DNA of 64,000 bases from assembly GCF_949628215.1 (NCBI RefSeq), contig NC_134280.1, positions 13,899,795-13,963,794 on the forward strand. The letters are read 5' to 3'. Origin of the DNA: Phalacrocorax aristotelis. Its lineage: Eukaryota; Chordata; Aves; Suliformes; Phalacrocoracidae. This document shows positions 46,561 to 56,862 of the stretch, in pieces. The translations under genes were made by a program, and so were the position numbers. Within the stretch, counting starts at the first letter, position 1. Every line of letters begins with the position of its first letter. The notes below the pieces were generated by a model. The model worked only from the letters and a program-made list of their open reading frames with translations. It searched no databases and was not told the DNA's origin.

Positions 46561-47337
46561 CTGATCTAAACTTCTTGACTCTCCAGCAAAGCAGATGAAG
46601 GGCACACATGTTTTCCACTCAATGTTTAGCTAAAGGGACTGTCATGACCAGTGAAGCAGCAGAACAAACTTCTGGGGCAATAACATCTTAAACTGAAAGT
46701 TTAACTGAAGGTTTTGTGTTTGCCTTTTTTTTTGTGTGCGTTTTTTTTTTTTTTAATCAAAAGGACTTACATGCTTAAAAATATTGTTCTTCTTTATGCC
46801 AGCTTGAACTCACTGGCACAGTACTTTTGTGTCTAGGCTCACATGTCCACCGGACAATATACTTATTTTTAAAATACTTCATAGCATTACCTTCAAGTAT
46901 AAAAATCCATAAAAAACCGTATTCACTCCATCCCTTTTAATCATATGACCAAAGCATTTTACCGTGGGCGACTGAAAAAGAATCTAAAAAGAGAGACGAA
47001 CAGTAATCAGCACAACAGAGGGAAAGAATTTACTTTCATCTGAGAGGGAGTAAGAGAGCAAAGGGAGGTTTGGGTAAGAAAGCTGTGGTGGAGAAGATTT
47101 CTTCACTGAGGGCCTGTGTTAGGGAAAGGGGGAAGAGCAGATGCTGGGTGATCGAGGAAGCCCTAGTGGGGAACAGAGGAGGACCCAGTCTGTATGATGT
47201 GGTGGGTTTTGAAGATCAGGAGAGGGTATTTGATGCTGTGATGCAAACTTCTGTGCTGGGGAAAGATCAGGAGCTAGACCAGAAGCGGGCTGAGGTTTCT
47301 TTTGGGAGAGGTAGACAAAGAGCAAAGATCGGTTTTC

Positions 47338-47364
47338 TTTTTTTTTTTTTTTTTTTTTTTTTTT
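47338..47364. repeat. Poly(T) tract
   Basis: A run of 27 T, the longest homopolymer in the window. It is likely length-variable and could reflect a minus-strand retroposon tail. No retroposon body was recognised beside it. Confidence 0.92.
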
Positions 47365-49180
47365 CTTCATCAGATTTGGCTGATAAAAGGATGGGAGGGG
47401 CAGGATGATTCAGAACACAGAGCTGCTGGCAGAGTCTCTGTAAGATTAATTAGCAGATCTCACCTTATTTTCTACATTCATCAACAGGCCAGAGAGGACA
47501 CAAATGGGATTATTTTAAAGTCACTTTCCCTCCAACTTATTTACTTTCTGTGAAGGTAATAAAGAAACTATTGACATGCCAGACTTGATGGGATCCTTTG
47601 TTTTGTATGGTGTGGTCATTTACTCTTACATTGGACTACATATTTCTCCAGTCAGCGCAGCAAAATACTCAAACTGTGGAAGGATATTTACTGTTTAGAG
47701 AAGTCCTTGGACACCTCAGCAAACTTTGTCTTGTTTCTCTGTCCAAGACCTATATATAGACTTTGCTCAATCAAGTCCTGAGCAGCTGAGCTGCTGCTCA
47801 GATGTTGTGTGAGCAGAGCTAAATATTTTTAAGAGTATAAAAAAGTGACAGGATAATTCCAGCCATTTTTCTTTGAAAGAACCAGGTCTTTGCCTAGCTG
47901 TGTAGTAACAGAGGAGAGAGAATCTGCCTTAAAGGCACATTTATCTGTGCTATTTCTTAGTCTGAAACTAACTGAGACTGATAGGTATAAATAATGCATC
48001 TTAAAAATTTTAAGACACCTCTGTGAAGCTACTTAGTTACACTTCAGGTTACCTTGTTCTTCACCTCATGACACAGGATATGAACTGCCAGTGCCTATAG
48101 TTATACTGCATCTGACTCTCTAGGGCTTGATCTAATGATGCTCTATAGGTGCTATGATAATATAGATATTCTATAATCACAGCAGGATAATAAAATTTCA
48201 TGCAACAGTGAAATGCCACTGTCCTGGCTGTGAAATATAAACTGCCGCCTTCTCAGCTGAAATTTGGCCAGGAAGATTGCAGGTCGGAAGGCTTCTCCTG
48301 CAAAACCAGCTGGAAGATTTTTAATGACTCAGCGTAATTAAGGGTCTGTTTCCATTTCTGCTGATGGATAGACAATAGGCCCAAATAGGGAACCCCCTCC
48401 ACCATTTTACTCCCCTCCCCAAGCTATCAAACACGAGAAGGATTGCTGGGGCAGGAAGAAGCACAGAGAGTGGAGGGGTTAAGAAAACGATGGGTATGAA
48501 CAACCTTGTAGGTGAGGATCAGGATCTGCAATTTGAAATGGTAAAGATTTCTCAGTAACGAGCAGGGGGTTGAGTTAGGAGAAACAGAGGGGTTTTGGAC
48601 CTGCTGTCATGTGGCTACTGGATTAGGGGTGAGGCTAGTCCCTGACACCGTCCTCTTGTCCCTGCAGGTCTTCTGGTAAATTACGTTGTCTTTCACTCTC
48701 CCACCTGGAAAATACCCCCCTGACGTAAAGTTCACATTAACACGAAGCACAGGCCAGCCTACAAGACAGACAGCACGGAGTTAAACTGTCGGCTGTCCTT
48801 AATTGAAAAACAAAACAAAAGGGAGACTTCAGAGGAACCTGAGCAGTGATTTCGCGCTCAGCCTCACTGCTGACAGCCGGAGCCGCCGGGGCATCCCCGC
48901 GGCCCGACGTGAGGAGGATTGCTTTTAAAAAACACGGGCAGTCTGGGGGACAGACGGCAAGCCCCAGCAGAGCCGGCCCGGAGCTGGGGCTTCCCCCACG
49001 CCCCCCGCTGGAGCCGCGTTGCCGCCCGGCCGGGGGGCGCGGGCGCCGCGCTGGGGGTGCAAAGCCGCCCATGCTGCCCACGGCGGGCTTCGCCGCGTAC
49101 CTCCATCCCTGCTCCCCCCACGGCCCCGGGACCAGGCAGCCTCCCGCCGCCTCCGCCCCGGGGCTGCCCCGGCCCGGGGG

Positions 49181-49220
49181 TGCCCTGGGGTGCCCTGGGG
49201 TGCCCGGGGGTGCCCGGGGC
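49181..49220. repeat. 10-bp tandem repeat in the TFCP2L1 promoter
   Basis: Four direct units of the form TGCCCTGGGG or TGCCCGGGGG sit end to end about 100 bp upstream of the TATA-like box. The G runs at regular 10-base spacing could form a G-quadruplex or a repeated protein-binding site. Confidence 0.9.
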
Positions 49221-49235
49221 GCCGGGGCTGGCGGT

Positions 49236-49265
49236 GGGGCGGGGCGGGGCGGGGCGGGGCGGGGG
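49236..49265 (+). promoter_or_regulatory. TFCP2L1: Stacked GC boxes (Sp1/KLF sites)
   Basis: Five GGGGC pentamers in direct succession followed by GGGGG give several overlapping GGGGCGGGG GC boxes, ending about 55 bp upstream of the TATA-like element. They also constitute a perfect G-quadruplex-forming tract. Confidence 0.85.
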
Positions 49266-49320
49266 CTGGGCCGGCTCCGGAGCCCCGGCCCGGCCAACCC
49301 GCGGCCGCCGGGGCTGAGCC

Positions 49321-49327
49321 ATAAAAG
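49321..49327 (+). promoter_or_regulatory. TFCP2L1: TATA-like box of TFCP2L1
   Basis: ATAAAAG in otherwise pure GC sequence. Transcription would start about 25-32 bp downstream, near 49,347-49,355. This gives a 5' UTR of about 125-130 bp without an upstream ATG. The TATA assignment and start site are inferred. Confidence 0.55.
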
Positions 49328-49477
49328 CGCCGGGAGCCGCCGCGGCCGCGGCTCCAGCTGGCCGCAGCCGTGCCCGGCTCGCCTCGGGTGGGCAGCCCGG
49401 CTGGCCCCCTCCCGCCGGCCTCCCCCAGCCCCAGGTACCGCGCCGGCCCCCTCCCTCCCCGCCCGCCGCCCCCCAAG

Positions 49478-49539
49478 ATGCTGTTTTGGCACACGCAGCC
49501 GGAGCACTACAACCAGCACTCGACCGGCAGCTACCTGCG
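49478..49539 (+). CDS. TFCP2L1: TFCP2L1 coding exon 1 (start codon)
   Basis: The start ATG at 49478 has A at -3 in the context 'cccaagATGc', with no ATG upstream in the predicted 5' UTR. It encodes MLFWHTQPEHYNQHSTGSYL plus two bases (CG) of Arg21, then a strong GTGAGT donor at 49540. The peptide is the characteristic N-terminus of TFCP2L1. As I remember the human protein, it differs only at Ser15-Thr16 (Asn-Ser in human). Confidence 0.96.
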
Positions 49540-52500
49540 GTGAGTCCCCGCCGGCCCCGGGCAGCCCGAAAGCCCCGGGGGTGCCTCGGCCCGGGGGGGT
49601 GGGGGGGCGGGAGGGGGTTTTCAATCCCCACAGCCGCCCGGAGGCCAGTGGAGCTGCGGCCCTGGGGAGCCCGCTGTGCCCAGAAATTAACTCTCCCCGA
49701 GAAGTGTGGGTGATTTTTTTAAAATTTTATTTTTCTCCTTCTTTTTAGTGCCTAGTTAGACAAGTCTCTGCAGTTTTGCCTAATGGCTTTTGCCGGCTTC
49801 CCTCTCCCCGGTGCTCAGGTAGCGCAGTTCAAAGGGAGAAGGCGCGACAGTTGTAAGCGCTGTCAAAAGCCTCTGGAAAATGTCTGTTGGCAAACTGAGA
49901 GGGCATCCAGTTTTCTCAAGATGGAATTTCTTTCTCTTCTTTCTGGGATGATGGGTAAAAAGCTCGGAATTTCACTTTCTGAACTTGTCTAAACCAGCTT
50001 TTTCCTGCCTCCACACAGTCGCGTTTAATTAAATGTGCCTAATTTAAGCACAAGGGCTGCTAAACAATAGTCTGTAACATGTGCAGCACAAACCCATATT
50101 TCCTCCCTCCAAAAGACGACAAAGCAGGCAACTTTGGGAGTTTCCTTTCTGCTGGGTGCTTATGAATTTTTTTAATATGTAAAGCTGAGCTCTCAGCTGG
50201 TGTCAATTGCTGCTGCTCTACCAAAGTGTTATCTTGCTGAATTGCAGTAGTGGACAATGGCCGAAGAGCCTACCTCCAAATATCCACTCTTGAGAGAACA
50301 TCGAGTTTGTCCGGCAAAGCACTTCGGACACAGATAATACTTCCCTTTCAAGGAGGCATGCAATCTTAACTATTCCTGCTCCCTATCGGGGTATTTGCAA
50401 AGGATTTTTTTTTTCTTGACTGAATAGTAATTTCCCATTATCAAATGATACAGTACTGTGAGATTCTTGCTTTCTGGCAGCTTCCCTGTTTCCTCATACA
50501 AGGTGCTTCACCCCCTTTCTTTATTTAAATAAGTCTATTACATAAGTCTTATTAAATAAATAAGTCTATTTTAGCAACTTACATGTGGCAAAAGTGTTGT
50601 TCTCTCTTCCTTTGTGCTTGCAAGCCTCATTAGTTGGGGACAGTGAGAACGGTCGTAGCAGATGAGCCTCAGCGTTGGTACTTGTGTGTACGGTTTCTGC
50701 TTAGAGAGCAATTACCGTGCTCAGGTTGCTTCGTTAACACTATGGATTTGTAGCACCAGAGTGCTATAAGGCCACCAAATTGGGATCAGGCTCAAGCCCA
50801 CAATTCAAATTCCTTGGAACTGGCCAGCAAACACGTTGACTTGAATGCTAGCTGGGAGGATAAAGGCTGCCTGATCTGGCAGGAAGGCAGCTAGTATGAA
50901 GGTAACCTGTTAGCGTTCTAGGAACAAACTTCGGCTTTAGTGAGTATCTGCCACTGACCATAGTGGTTTTAATCTGGGGCTAAAAGCCCTAAAACCAGTT
51001 CTATGACAGCAATGGCCTCAGGTGTTTCAGAGATGGTCAACTGTGAATAAACACATCGTTTTTTTGTAAGGACCTCTAATTCTGGCCAATTCAGTCTCCA
51101 TAGGAATGTGTCAAGAAATGCATTTCTAGAGGGGCATTCTTCTGCTGAGCTGTGCCTTTCTGAATGCTCTCCATACCCACTTGTAGTGACTCTTCGGGGA
51201 AGCGGAAATAGTACAGTCCTTGAAGTAGCTGTAGGAAAAGTTTGTATCAATTACACTTAGCAGAAATCAAAGGCTTTGTGCACATCTGAGACATCTGTGT
51301 AAATTCTGCTGTACCTCAGTGATATTTGTAGCTATAGCAAGACAATACTACAGAAAAATCCTCGTAAATCTTCATTCGTTTTTATGGAAACCCTGTATGT
51401 ATTTCATTCTCTGTTCAGCCAGATGGCTGAACAATCTCAAATAACTTTCTCTCTTCCCAGGTAATTGGACTTAACCCTTGGTTAAGACCAGAACTGTAAA
51501 GCTTTACCATAAAGGTGAAACTTGACAGAGTTTTAAGGATTTCCTTTTTTTTTAAGGATGGGAACTGTTGTAAAGCCTGTTTGTTGTTTCTTTTTTTTTT
51601 TTTCAAAACTTGATTTGCAACTCCTGAGTGAAGAGAGCTGAACAAATATTGTGATTTCTTATTTCCCTATAGTTTATAGGTATATAGATATATAGCTTTA
51701 GCTAGATATAGCTTTATAGAAAAATAAATTCTTTTAAGTCTTGATCTATTGTTCACAACCTTCTAAGTTCCAAACACTTTATTAAAAGAGAAATATTTTA
51801 GAAGAGCTTCATCTAAAGCCACAGATACTACTGGCCATTGGTTCAAATGTTATAGGAATAAAAATGTAATTAACTTGTGTGGCTTCATCAATGCTTTAAT
51901 ATGGTGAAGCTTTCCAGAAACCAAATAATGGATCCTTCTATGCTTAGTCTTCAATGATCAGGCAGCTGTTTCAGCAAGCATAGGGGTGTTAAGAGCCTGA
52001 TATGAAACATGATATTTGACTTTCAACTTCCCTTTGCCTAAATTTCTCAACTGTGTCAGCCGAGTAGGTGTAGAAATTCCGCACCCTTAACTGTGAAACC
52101 TGGGACAGATTCTGTGCCCTGTTTTTCTTTTTTCAGAACTGCAGAAGCTTTCAGGCTTTAGAGTTTTTGATCTGTTCTCATCTGTAAAGCAACATGCATT
52201 CCAATAGCATTGTGCAGATGAGCGCATTAAGAGCAAACATTGGCATCAGGGGTGAGTGAGATGACTCTGTGGAGCAGTATCAGATCCTCTGTGTGTGTGT
52301 AGCAATGCTATCTATTTCAGAAATCTACTGTAGTCATTTTTGTCACTTCATTACTGTAGAAAATCATCGTCGCTAACGAAAAAAAAAATCCTCTCTATGA
52401 CCGCAGTTAGGCAAGAACTGTTATTATGTCAGTAATGCCAGTAAGCAAATGGGGCTGGATACCTTTGAGCTGGTGATAATATGGGGGGATGGGGTTGAAA

Positions 52501-53887
52501 TAGAGAATGGAAACAGAGATGGGCATTTCTTTTCTCCTCTGTATATCTGAAATAACACAGCTTACTCTCTGGCTTTATTTTGCCATAAATAGGAGTACCT
52601 GTGTTTGAACCAGGTACTTCAGCAGTTTGCTAGAAACTGATGACCTGGGCAGCCTTCAAGGTTGTGGGTGCTATGAATGAATGCAGGGTGGATCATTAAC
52701 AGAACAGGCAAGGAAAAAATTCTTAATGGTCTTTCCACAAGAAGCATGCCTGTATACACTGGCGTGTTCCTGAAGCGTTTTTCTTAGAGCTTTTTGTGGA
52801 TGGGGTGTCTGAAAGGAGCAGAACTGCAGCCTCTGTAATGTGAATATCAAGTCTTCACACATCTGTAGGAAATGGAGGAGAAGAAAAAATAATCCCTTCT
52901 TATTCTGAACTGTCTGTGTTCAACATAATCCTCCTAATTTGAAAGGATATTAATGTCTTAAGTAGGTGGTCACAATGATCAGAGGTGTTAGTGCCATGGG
53001 AAAGGCTAATGTGGCTCTTCAGTATCAGACATGTCAAGATAAGGATGCTTATTCCTGACATCTCACTTTGTGCTAATCGTTCTGTTGTGCTCTCAGCCCT
53101 GTTAATACTTGTTCTGCTTGGGGATTAGTGTGGGTTTGGGTCAGTTTGACTGTAAATCAGCAGGCAGGTCAGCATGAACATTTTGTAAATCAGCCAGAAC
53201 TGGGACTGCACAGGTCCTAGTGAAGCTGCTCCTGAGTACCTGTGTGTGTATTTATGAAGGTAGACCCATGTTCTCTTAAGAACCTATGGGATTCTTTGGA
53301 ACCAGGTTTATTAGAGTGCAAGGAGGTGTTATGAGTCAATTAATCCAGCAGTTCATGCCATTGTTTACCCGAATGTCTCCTTTTTACACCAGAGCTGTGT
53401 ATGCTCCTCATCCTTTGTTGCTACTTGTAGATATTTTACTAACCTGACATTCAGCTGTCAAAATGAAGTCCTTTTTTTATTATTTTTTATTTTTTTCCTC
53501 CCTGAAAGGCTTTTTCCTGAGAACCTAAGAACTCTTAAACAAATGTATTTCCACAAGGATGAAGAATTTATTTTTGATAACTTTTTTCTCATCAGAAAGA
53601 CTGCTTAACTGAAAAGTAAATTTGATTTGTTTTAAAAACATAAATTAATTCTCAGAAATATTCTATTTTGCTAATGCTATTCTCTTTTGTCTAGTGCTGA
53701 CATCCTAAAGGCAGAAGTTCCCTTGTTACATGATACAGGCCAAATTCTTTCTTTTTTAGCTGTCATAACTTGGTGTTTCTCCAGAGACCATCTCCATTAT
53801 ATCAGAGCATGTGAATCAAATGCAGATTGAGGTGAGAATATTCCGTGAACTCTTTGTAACTAAATGTGCATGAATTGTATATTGCAG
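49540..53887 (+). other. TFCP2L1: TFCP2L1 intron 1
   Basis: A 4,348-bp intron from GTGAGT to 'tatattgcag'. The first 80 bp is still CpG-island sequence and the rest is AT-rich. It has small tandem or AT repeats (50,525-50,575; 51,670-51,726) and no recognised dispersed repeat or gene. Stem-cell-type enhancers might be expected here, but no specific site can be supported by eye. Confidence 0.9.
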
Positions 53888-54039
53888 AGATGTTCTTGCA
53901 CTGCCGATCTTTAAGCAGGAAGAACCGCAGCTGTCTCCTGAGAATGATGCCAAGCTGCCTCCCTTTCAGTACGTCCTCTGCACAGCCACATCACCTGCTG
54001 TGAAACTGCATGAAGAAACCCTGACCTACCTCAACCAAG
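53888..54039 (+). CDS. TFCP2L1: TFCP2L1 coding exon 2
   Basis: The exon is 152 bp. One base completes Arg21, then [40 protein letters not shown] and [10 protein letters not shown], plus one base of the next Gly codon. The acceptor is 'tatattgcag' and the donor is GTAAGG at 54040. It contains IFKQEE with Lys30 in a sumoylation-type psi-K-x-E context. The region from about residue 40 begins the CP2/grainyhead DNA-binding domain. Differences from the human protein are few (NDAKLPPFQ for NEARLPPLQ). Exons 1 and 2 together are 214 bp, which leaves phase 1 for the missing exon 3. Confidence 0.97.
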
Positions 54040-56842
54040 GTAAGGTTTGTACTACACTGAAGGAGGGCGTATTTCCTGGGAACAATTAATGAGAGGGAGG
54101 TTGAATCCTATACTTGTGCCTTTCTGGGAGGGCAGTGGGGTGGGAAAAAGAGGGAAAGGGGGAGGGCGATGAAGGAATATTTAATTTTTCACTTTTGTAT
54201 ACCAGATTGTCAACTGATATAAAATAATGAAGTATCATTGATCTAACTGTTGACTTAAAGCAGCATTATAGCAAGCACAGTTCCCTGTGGCCAGGTACTG
54301 GCTTAATCTCAGACAAATGAAACCACAGCTTCCTACCTTTGTCTTAAAAGGCCAGATTAATTAAGCAGATGGGCAAACTTTGGGTTGGAAAGGGCTCTTA
54401 ACTTGCAAGTCTCCAAGTGCTGCGGGAGGGCATTGCCAGAGGATGAGTGAGCAGGTATCCAAGGGCTCCTGGGTGGTCTGGACAGAGTGTGACCATGTGA
54501 CTCCTACTGGCTGGGTGATGTGGCTCTGCTCAGTCCCTAACTTGACAAGTTGCTGGGGTTCAGTGCAACAAGGCCCTCTCTAACTGACCTCATAGGCTAA
54601 CTTTTACTCCTAGCTAAACAAGCACTGTGTGTTTCTTCAGGCTTCCAACCCCCCTCTTTTGGCAGAATTTGTGCAGACACATCTGTGGTTGGAGTTTGGC
54701 CGTCGCTTTGCAGCACCTCCTGCATGTGGGTCCTGGAAGGATCAAACTTTTCTGGGCACAGATTATACTAAAACTTACTACACTTATTTTCTGCCAGGTT
54801 GTAAATAAGGGCATTAGCCTAGCAACAAGCTGAAGGCTGTCTGCCCTGTTACTGAGATCTGCTTCAGGACACTGCTCCAGCTCTTCAAGCTTTGTGCACT
54901 GAGCATGAAGCTCACTCAGGTGCTGCTCTGGCTATGTTTCTCTCAACGTTTGCAAACCAGAGCTCTGACCTCGGGTGCATCTGGCTGCTGGATGTGTTGC
55001 TAGCTGGTAGATCCATGGAGCCCCCCCGGAAGATCAGCCATGTGTTGCAGGCTCTGAACGAGGAGCCAGATGTTTCCTGTCACATAAGCTGGCACTGTGC
55101 TGTCTCGCCAATCAAAAGATTGTTGAGACTTGTGACTGTCTTCCCAGTTTATCCATCCAAATACAGCAGACTCCAGGAAGTGATATGGGGCATATCAAGG
55201 GTGTGATGGAGATTAATCTTCCTGTGAAACACTAAATTATTTGTTTCAGAGTAAAATATTTTGTGTTGTGAAAAGCAGTTGATGGCCAAATATTTTAGCA
55301 TACCCAAGGTGGTGCCTGCTTTTTTTTACCTTTGTCTGACTTTTCCCCTACAAGTCCTTACACAACACCATGAGTTTTTAAAAAAACCTGTATGACTAGA
55401 CCAGTCTAGGTTTTCCGATGTAAAGTAAGATTGTTACTGCCTTTTCAGATAGACCATGTTTTAGGCTTTCTCCTGCTTATCTCACATAGAGTTGTCTCCT
55501 GCTCAGTCTTGACACAGTACTGACCTGTTTCCTTGGCATACCACCAGTTCTCTTATTTTCTGCAATTGCCTTTCATCCCTCCGGGGGAAGGTAGGATGTG
55601 GCCTAGCAGAATATACCCTGGAGAGCATGAAGCTGGACAGGCCTGGAGGAACAAAGCAGGGATGAGGCTGGCAAGAGCTGTGCAGTGGGGCAGAGTTGGG
55701 AAGGGGCTGGGAGAAGTGGGCACTCCTTAGTTGGCTTGCCACAGTGGATGGAAACAGCACCTTTTCCGAGAGGGTTTTTGGGGTGATTGGTGGTAAAAGG
55801 TGGTGCATCTCCTGACAGCTGAATGGCTTACTGCTTTCTCTTCCTCTTGGCAGGAGCTTCACATCTGCCTACCACCTTCTCAGGAGCATCCTTATGTCAT
55901 TTATTTAAGCTACCAAGCAACTTGTCTTCCTTCTTACACTGAGATGCTCTGGGTTTCTTGAAAAAACCCCTTGAAATTAAAGGCTTTCTGTAGGTAGATG
56001 AATTTGCCTTTTTTTAATGATATCTTGCCATTCTCCTCCACTCCAGCAGGCTGCTTCAGAGTCCACACCATTGACTGCACTCTTGCTCCTAGCATTGACT
56101 CTTTCAAGTAGCAAGGGCACACCTTATTTGTAAATTCATCTGACATGTAGTCTACCTTGATGCTAAGTCCCTTAGACCAAAATCCCTTGCCTGTTCTAGT
56201 TAGGACAAAGGGACTGGAGTCTGATCCCATGTGGATATGAGCTGCTGTGAGAAGCTTGTGTGTTCATTGAAGGTAACTACAGATATGGGGAGAAGAGGAT
56301 GCTGGACACACTTTTCAGCCAGCTGTGGTCAGACCTGGGGAGTCTAATTTTTGTTGGTGGGATATCGGTGATGACATTACCTGGGGTTAAAAAGAGATGA
56401 GGATTTGTCTTGCAATTCCAGGACAAAGAATCAATTTGAAATGGGAGGTTACCTGCCAATTCACTTAAAGGTTTCTGTTTAGGAATGTCTACATAAAAGA
56501 GTATTTGGTCTTTTTTGTGACATGTATCAAAAGCATGTTCCTCATGCATTGCACTCTGGAATAAAAATTAGGAGGTATGCCTGTTTAAAATCAAAAATTA
56601 AAAGTACTTGAGTCAAATTTTCTTCTAATTTCAGCAACACTTCTCTGTGGGAACCACTCTTGATTCTTAAGTTTCCCAGCAGGAACCTGTTGTGTATGTG
56701 TTTTTCCCATCCCTTCTCCAAAACCATAGAAGGGTGCTGCAACTCTTTAACCTGCTCAACACAAGCCAGGGAATCCCACCCTGATCTCAACTGACCTGTC
56801 TGAGCTACAGCTGAGTGCAAGTTAAAGGCTCTGGCAGAAAAT

Positions 56843-56862
56843 TAATTCCATTAATGGAATTA
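56843..56862. repeat. Perfect 20-bp palindrome
   Basis: TAATTCCATTAATGGAATTA equals its own reverse complement over all 20 bases, and the flanking bases (T and T) break the symmetry. It could form a small cruciform or act as a dimeric homeodomain-like site (ATTA/TAAT cores). No function is shown. Confidence 0.95.

Larger units (their letters stand above)
25545..48850. other. Intergenic region between CLASP1 and TFCP2L1
   Basis: About 23 kb without a supportable protein or RNA gene. Open frames of 60-176 codons are frequent on both strands where GC is higher (about 26.2-35.3 kb), but they overlap one another, have no family resemblance and no splice or promoter context. Recognised contents are two CR1 copies, three MIR-like relics, simple repeats and several AT-rich unique blocks that may be regulatory (see Findings). 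Distal enhancers of TFCP2L1 would be expected here or in its introns. Confidence 0.75.
48860..49620 (+). promoter_or_regulatory. TFCP2L1: CpG-island promoter of TFCP2L1
   Basis: About 760 bp of very GC- and CpG-rich DNA in an otherwise AT-rich region. In order it holds a 10-bp tandem repeat (49181-49220), stacked GC boxes (49236-49265), a TATA-like ATAAAAG (49321-49327), the 5' UTR, the first coding exon and the start of intron 1. The GC boxes are Sp1/KLF-type sites. Stop codons are rare in such DNA, which explains the long overlapping open frames on both strands. Confidence 0.88.

Noticed and set aside
48737..49624. Long open frames on both strands across the CpG island (up to 295-300 codons)
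   Set aside because: They overlap in several frames at once, consist of Gly/Ala/Pro/Arg-rich low complexity, and arise because stop codons are rare in GC-rich DNA. The only real coding here is the 62-bp TFCP2L1 exon 1.
54380..54520. Possible CR1 start ('tgggttggaaagggctctta')
   Set aside because: Only the first ~20 bases resemble antisense CR1. The expected following blocks are missing.
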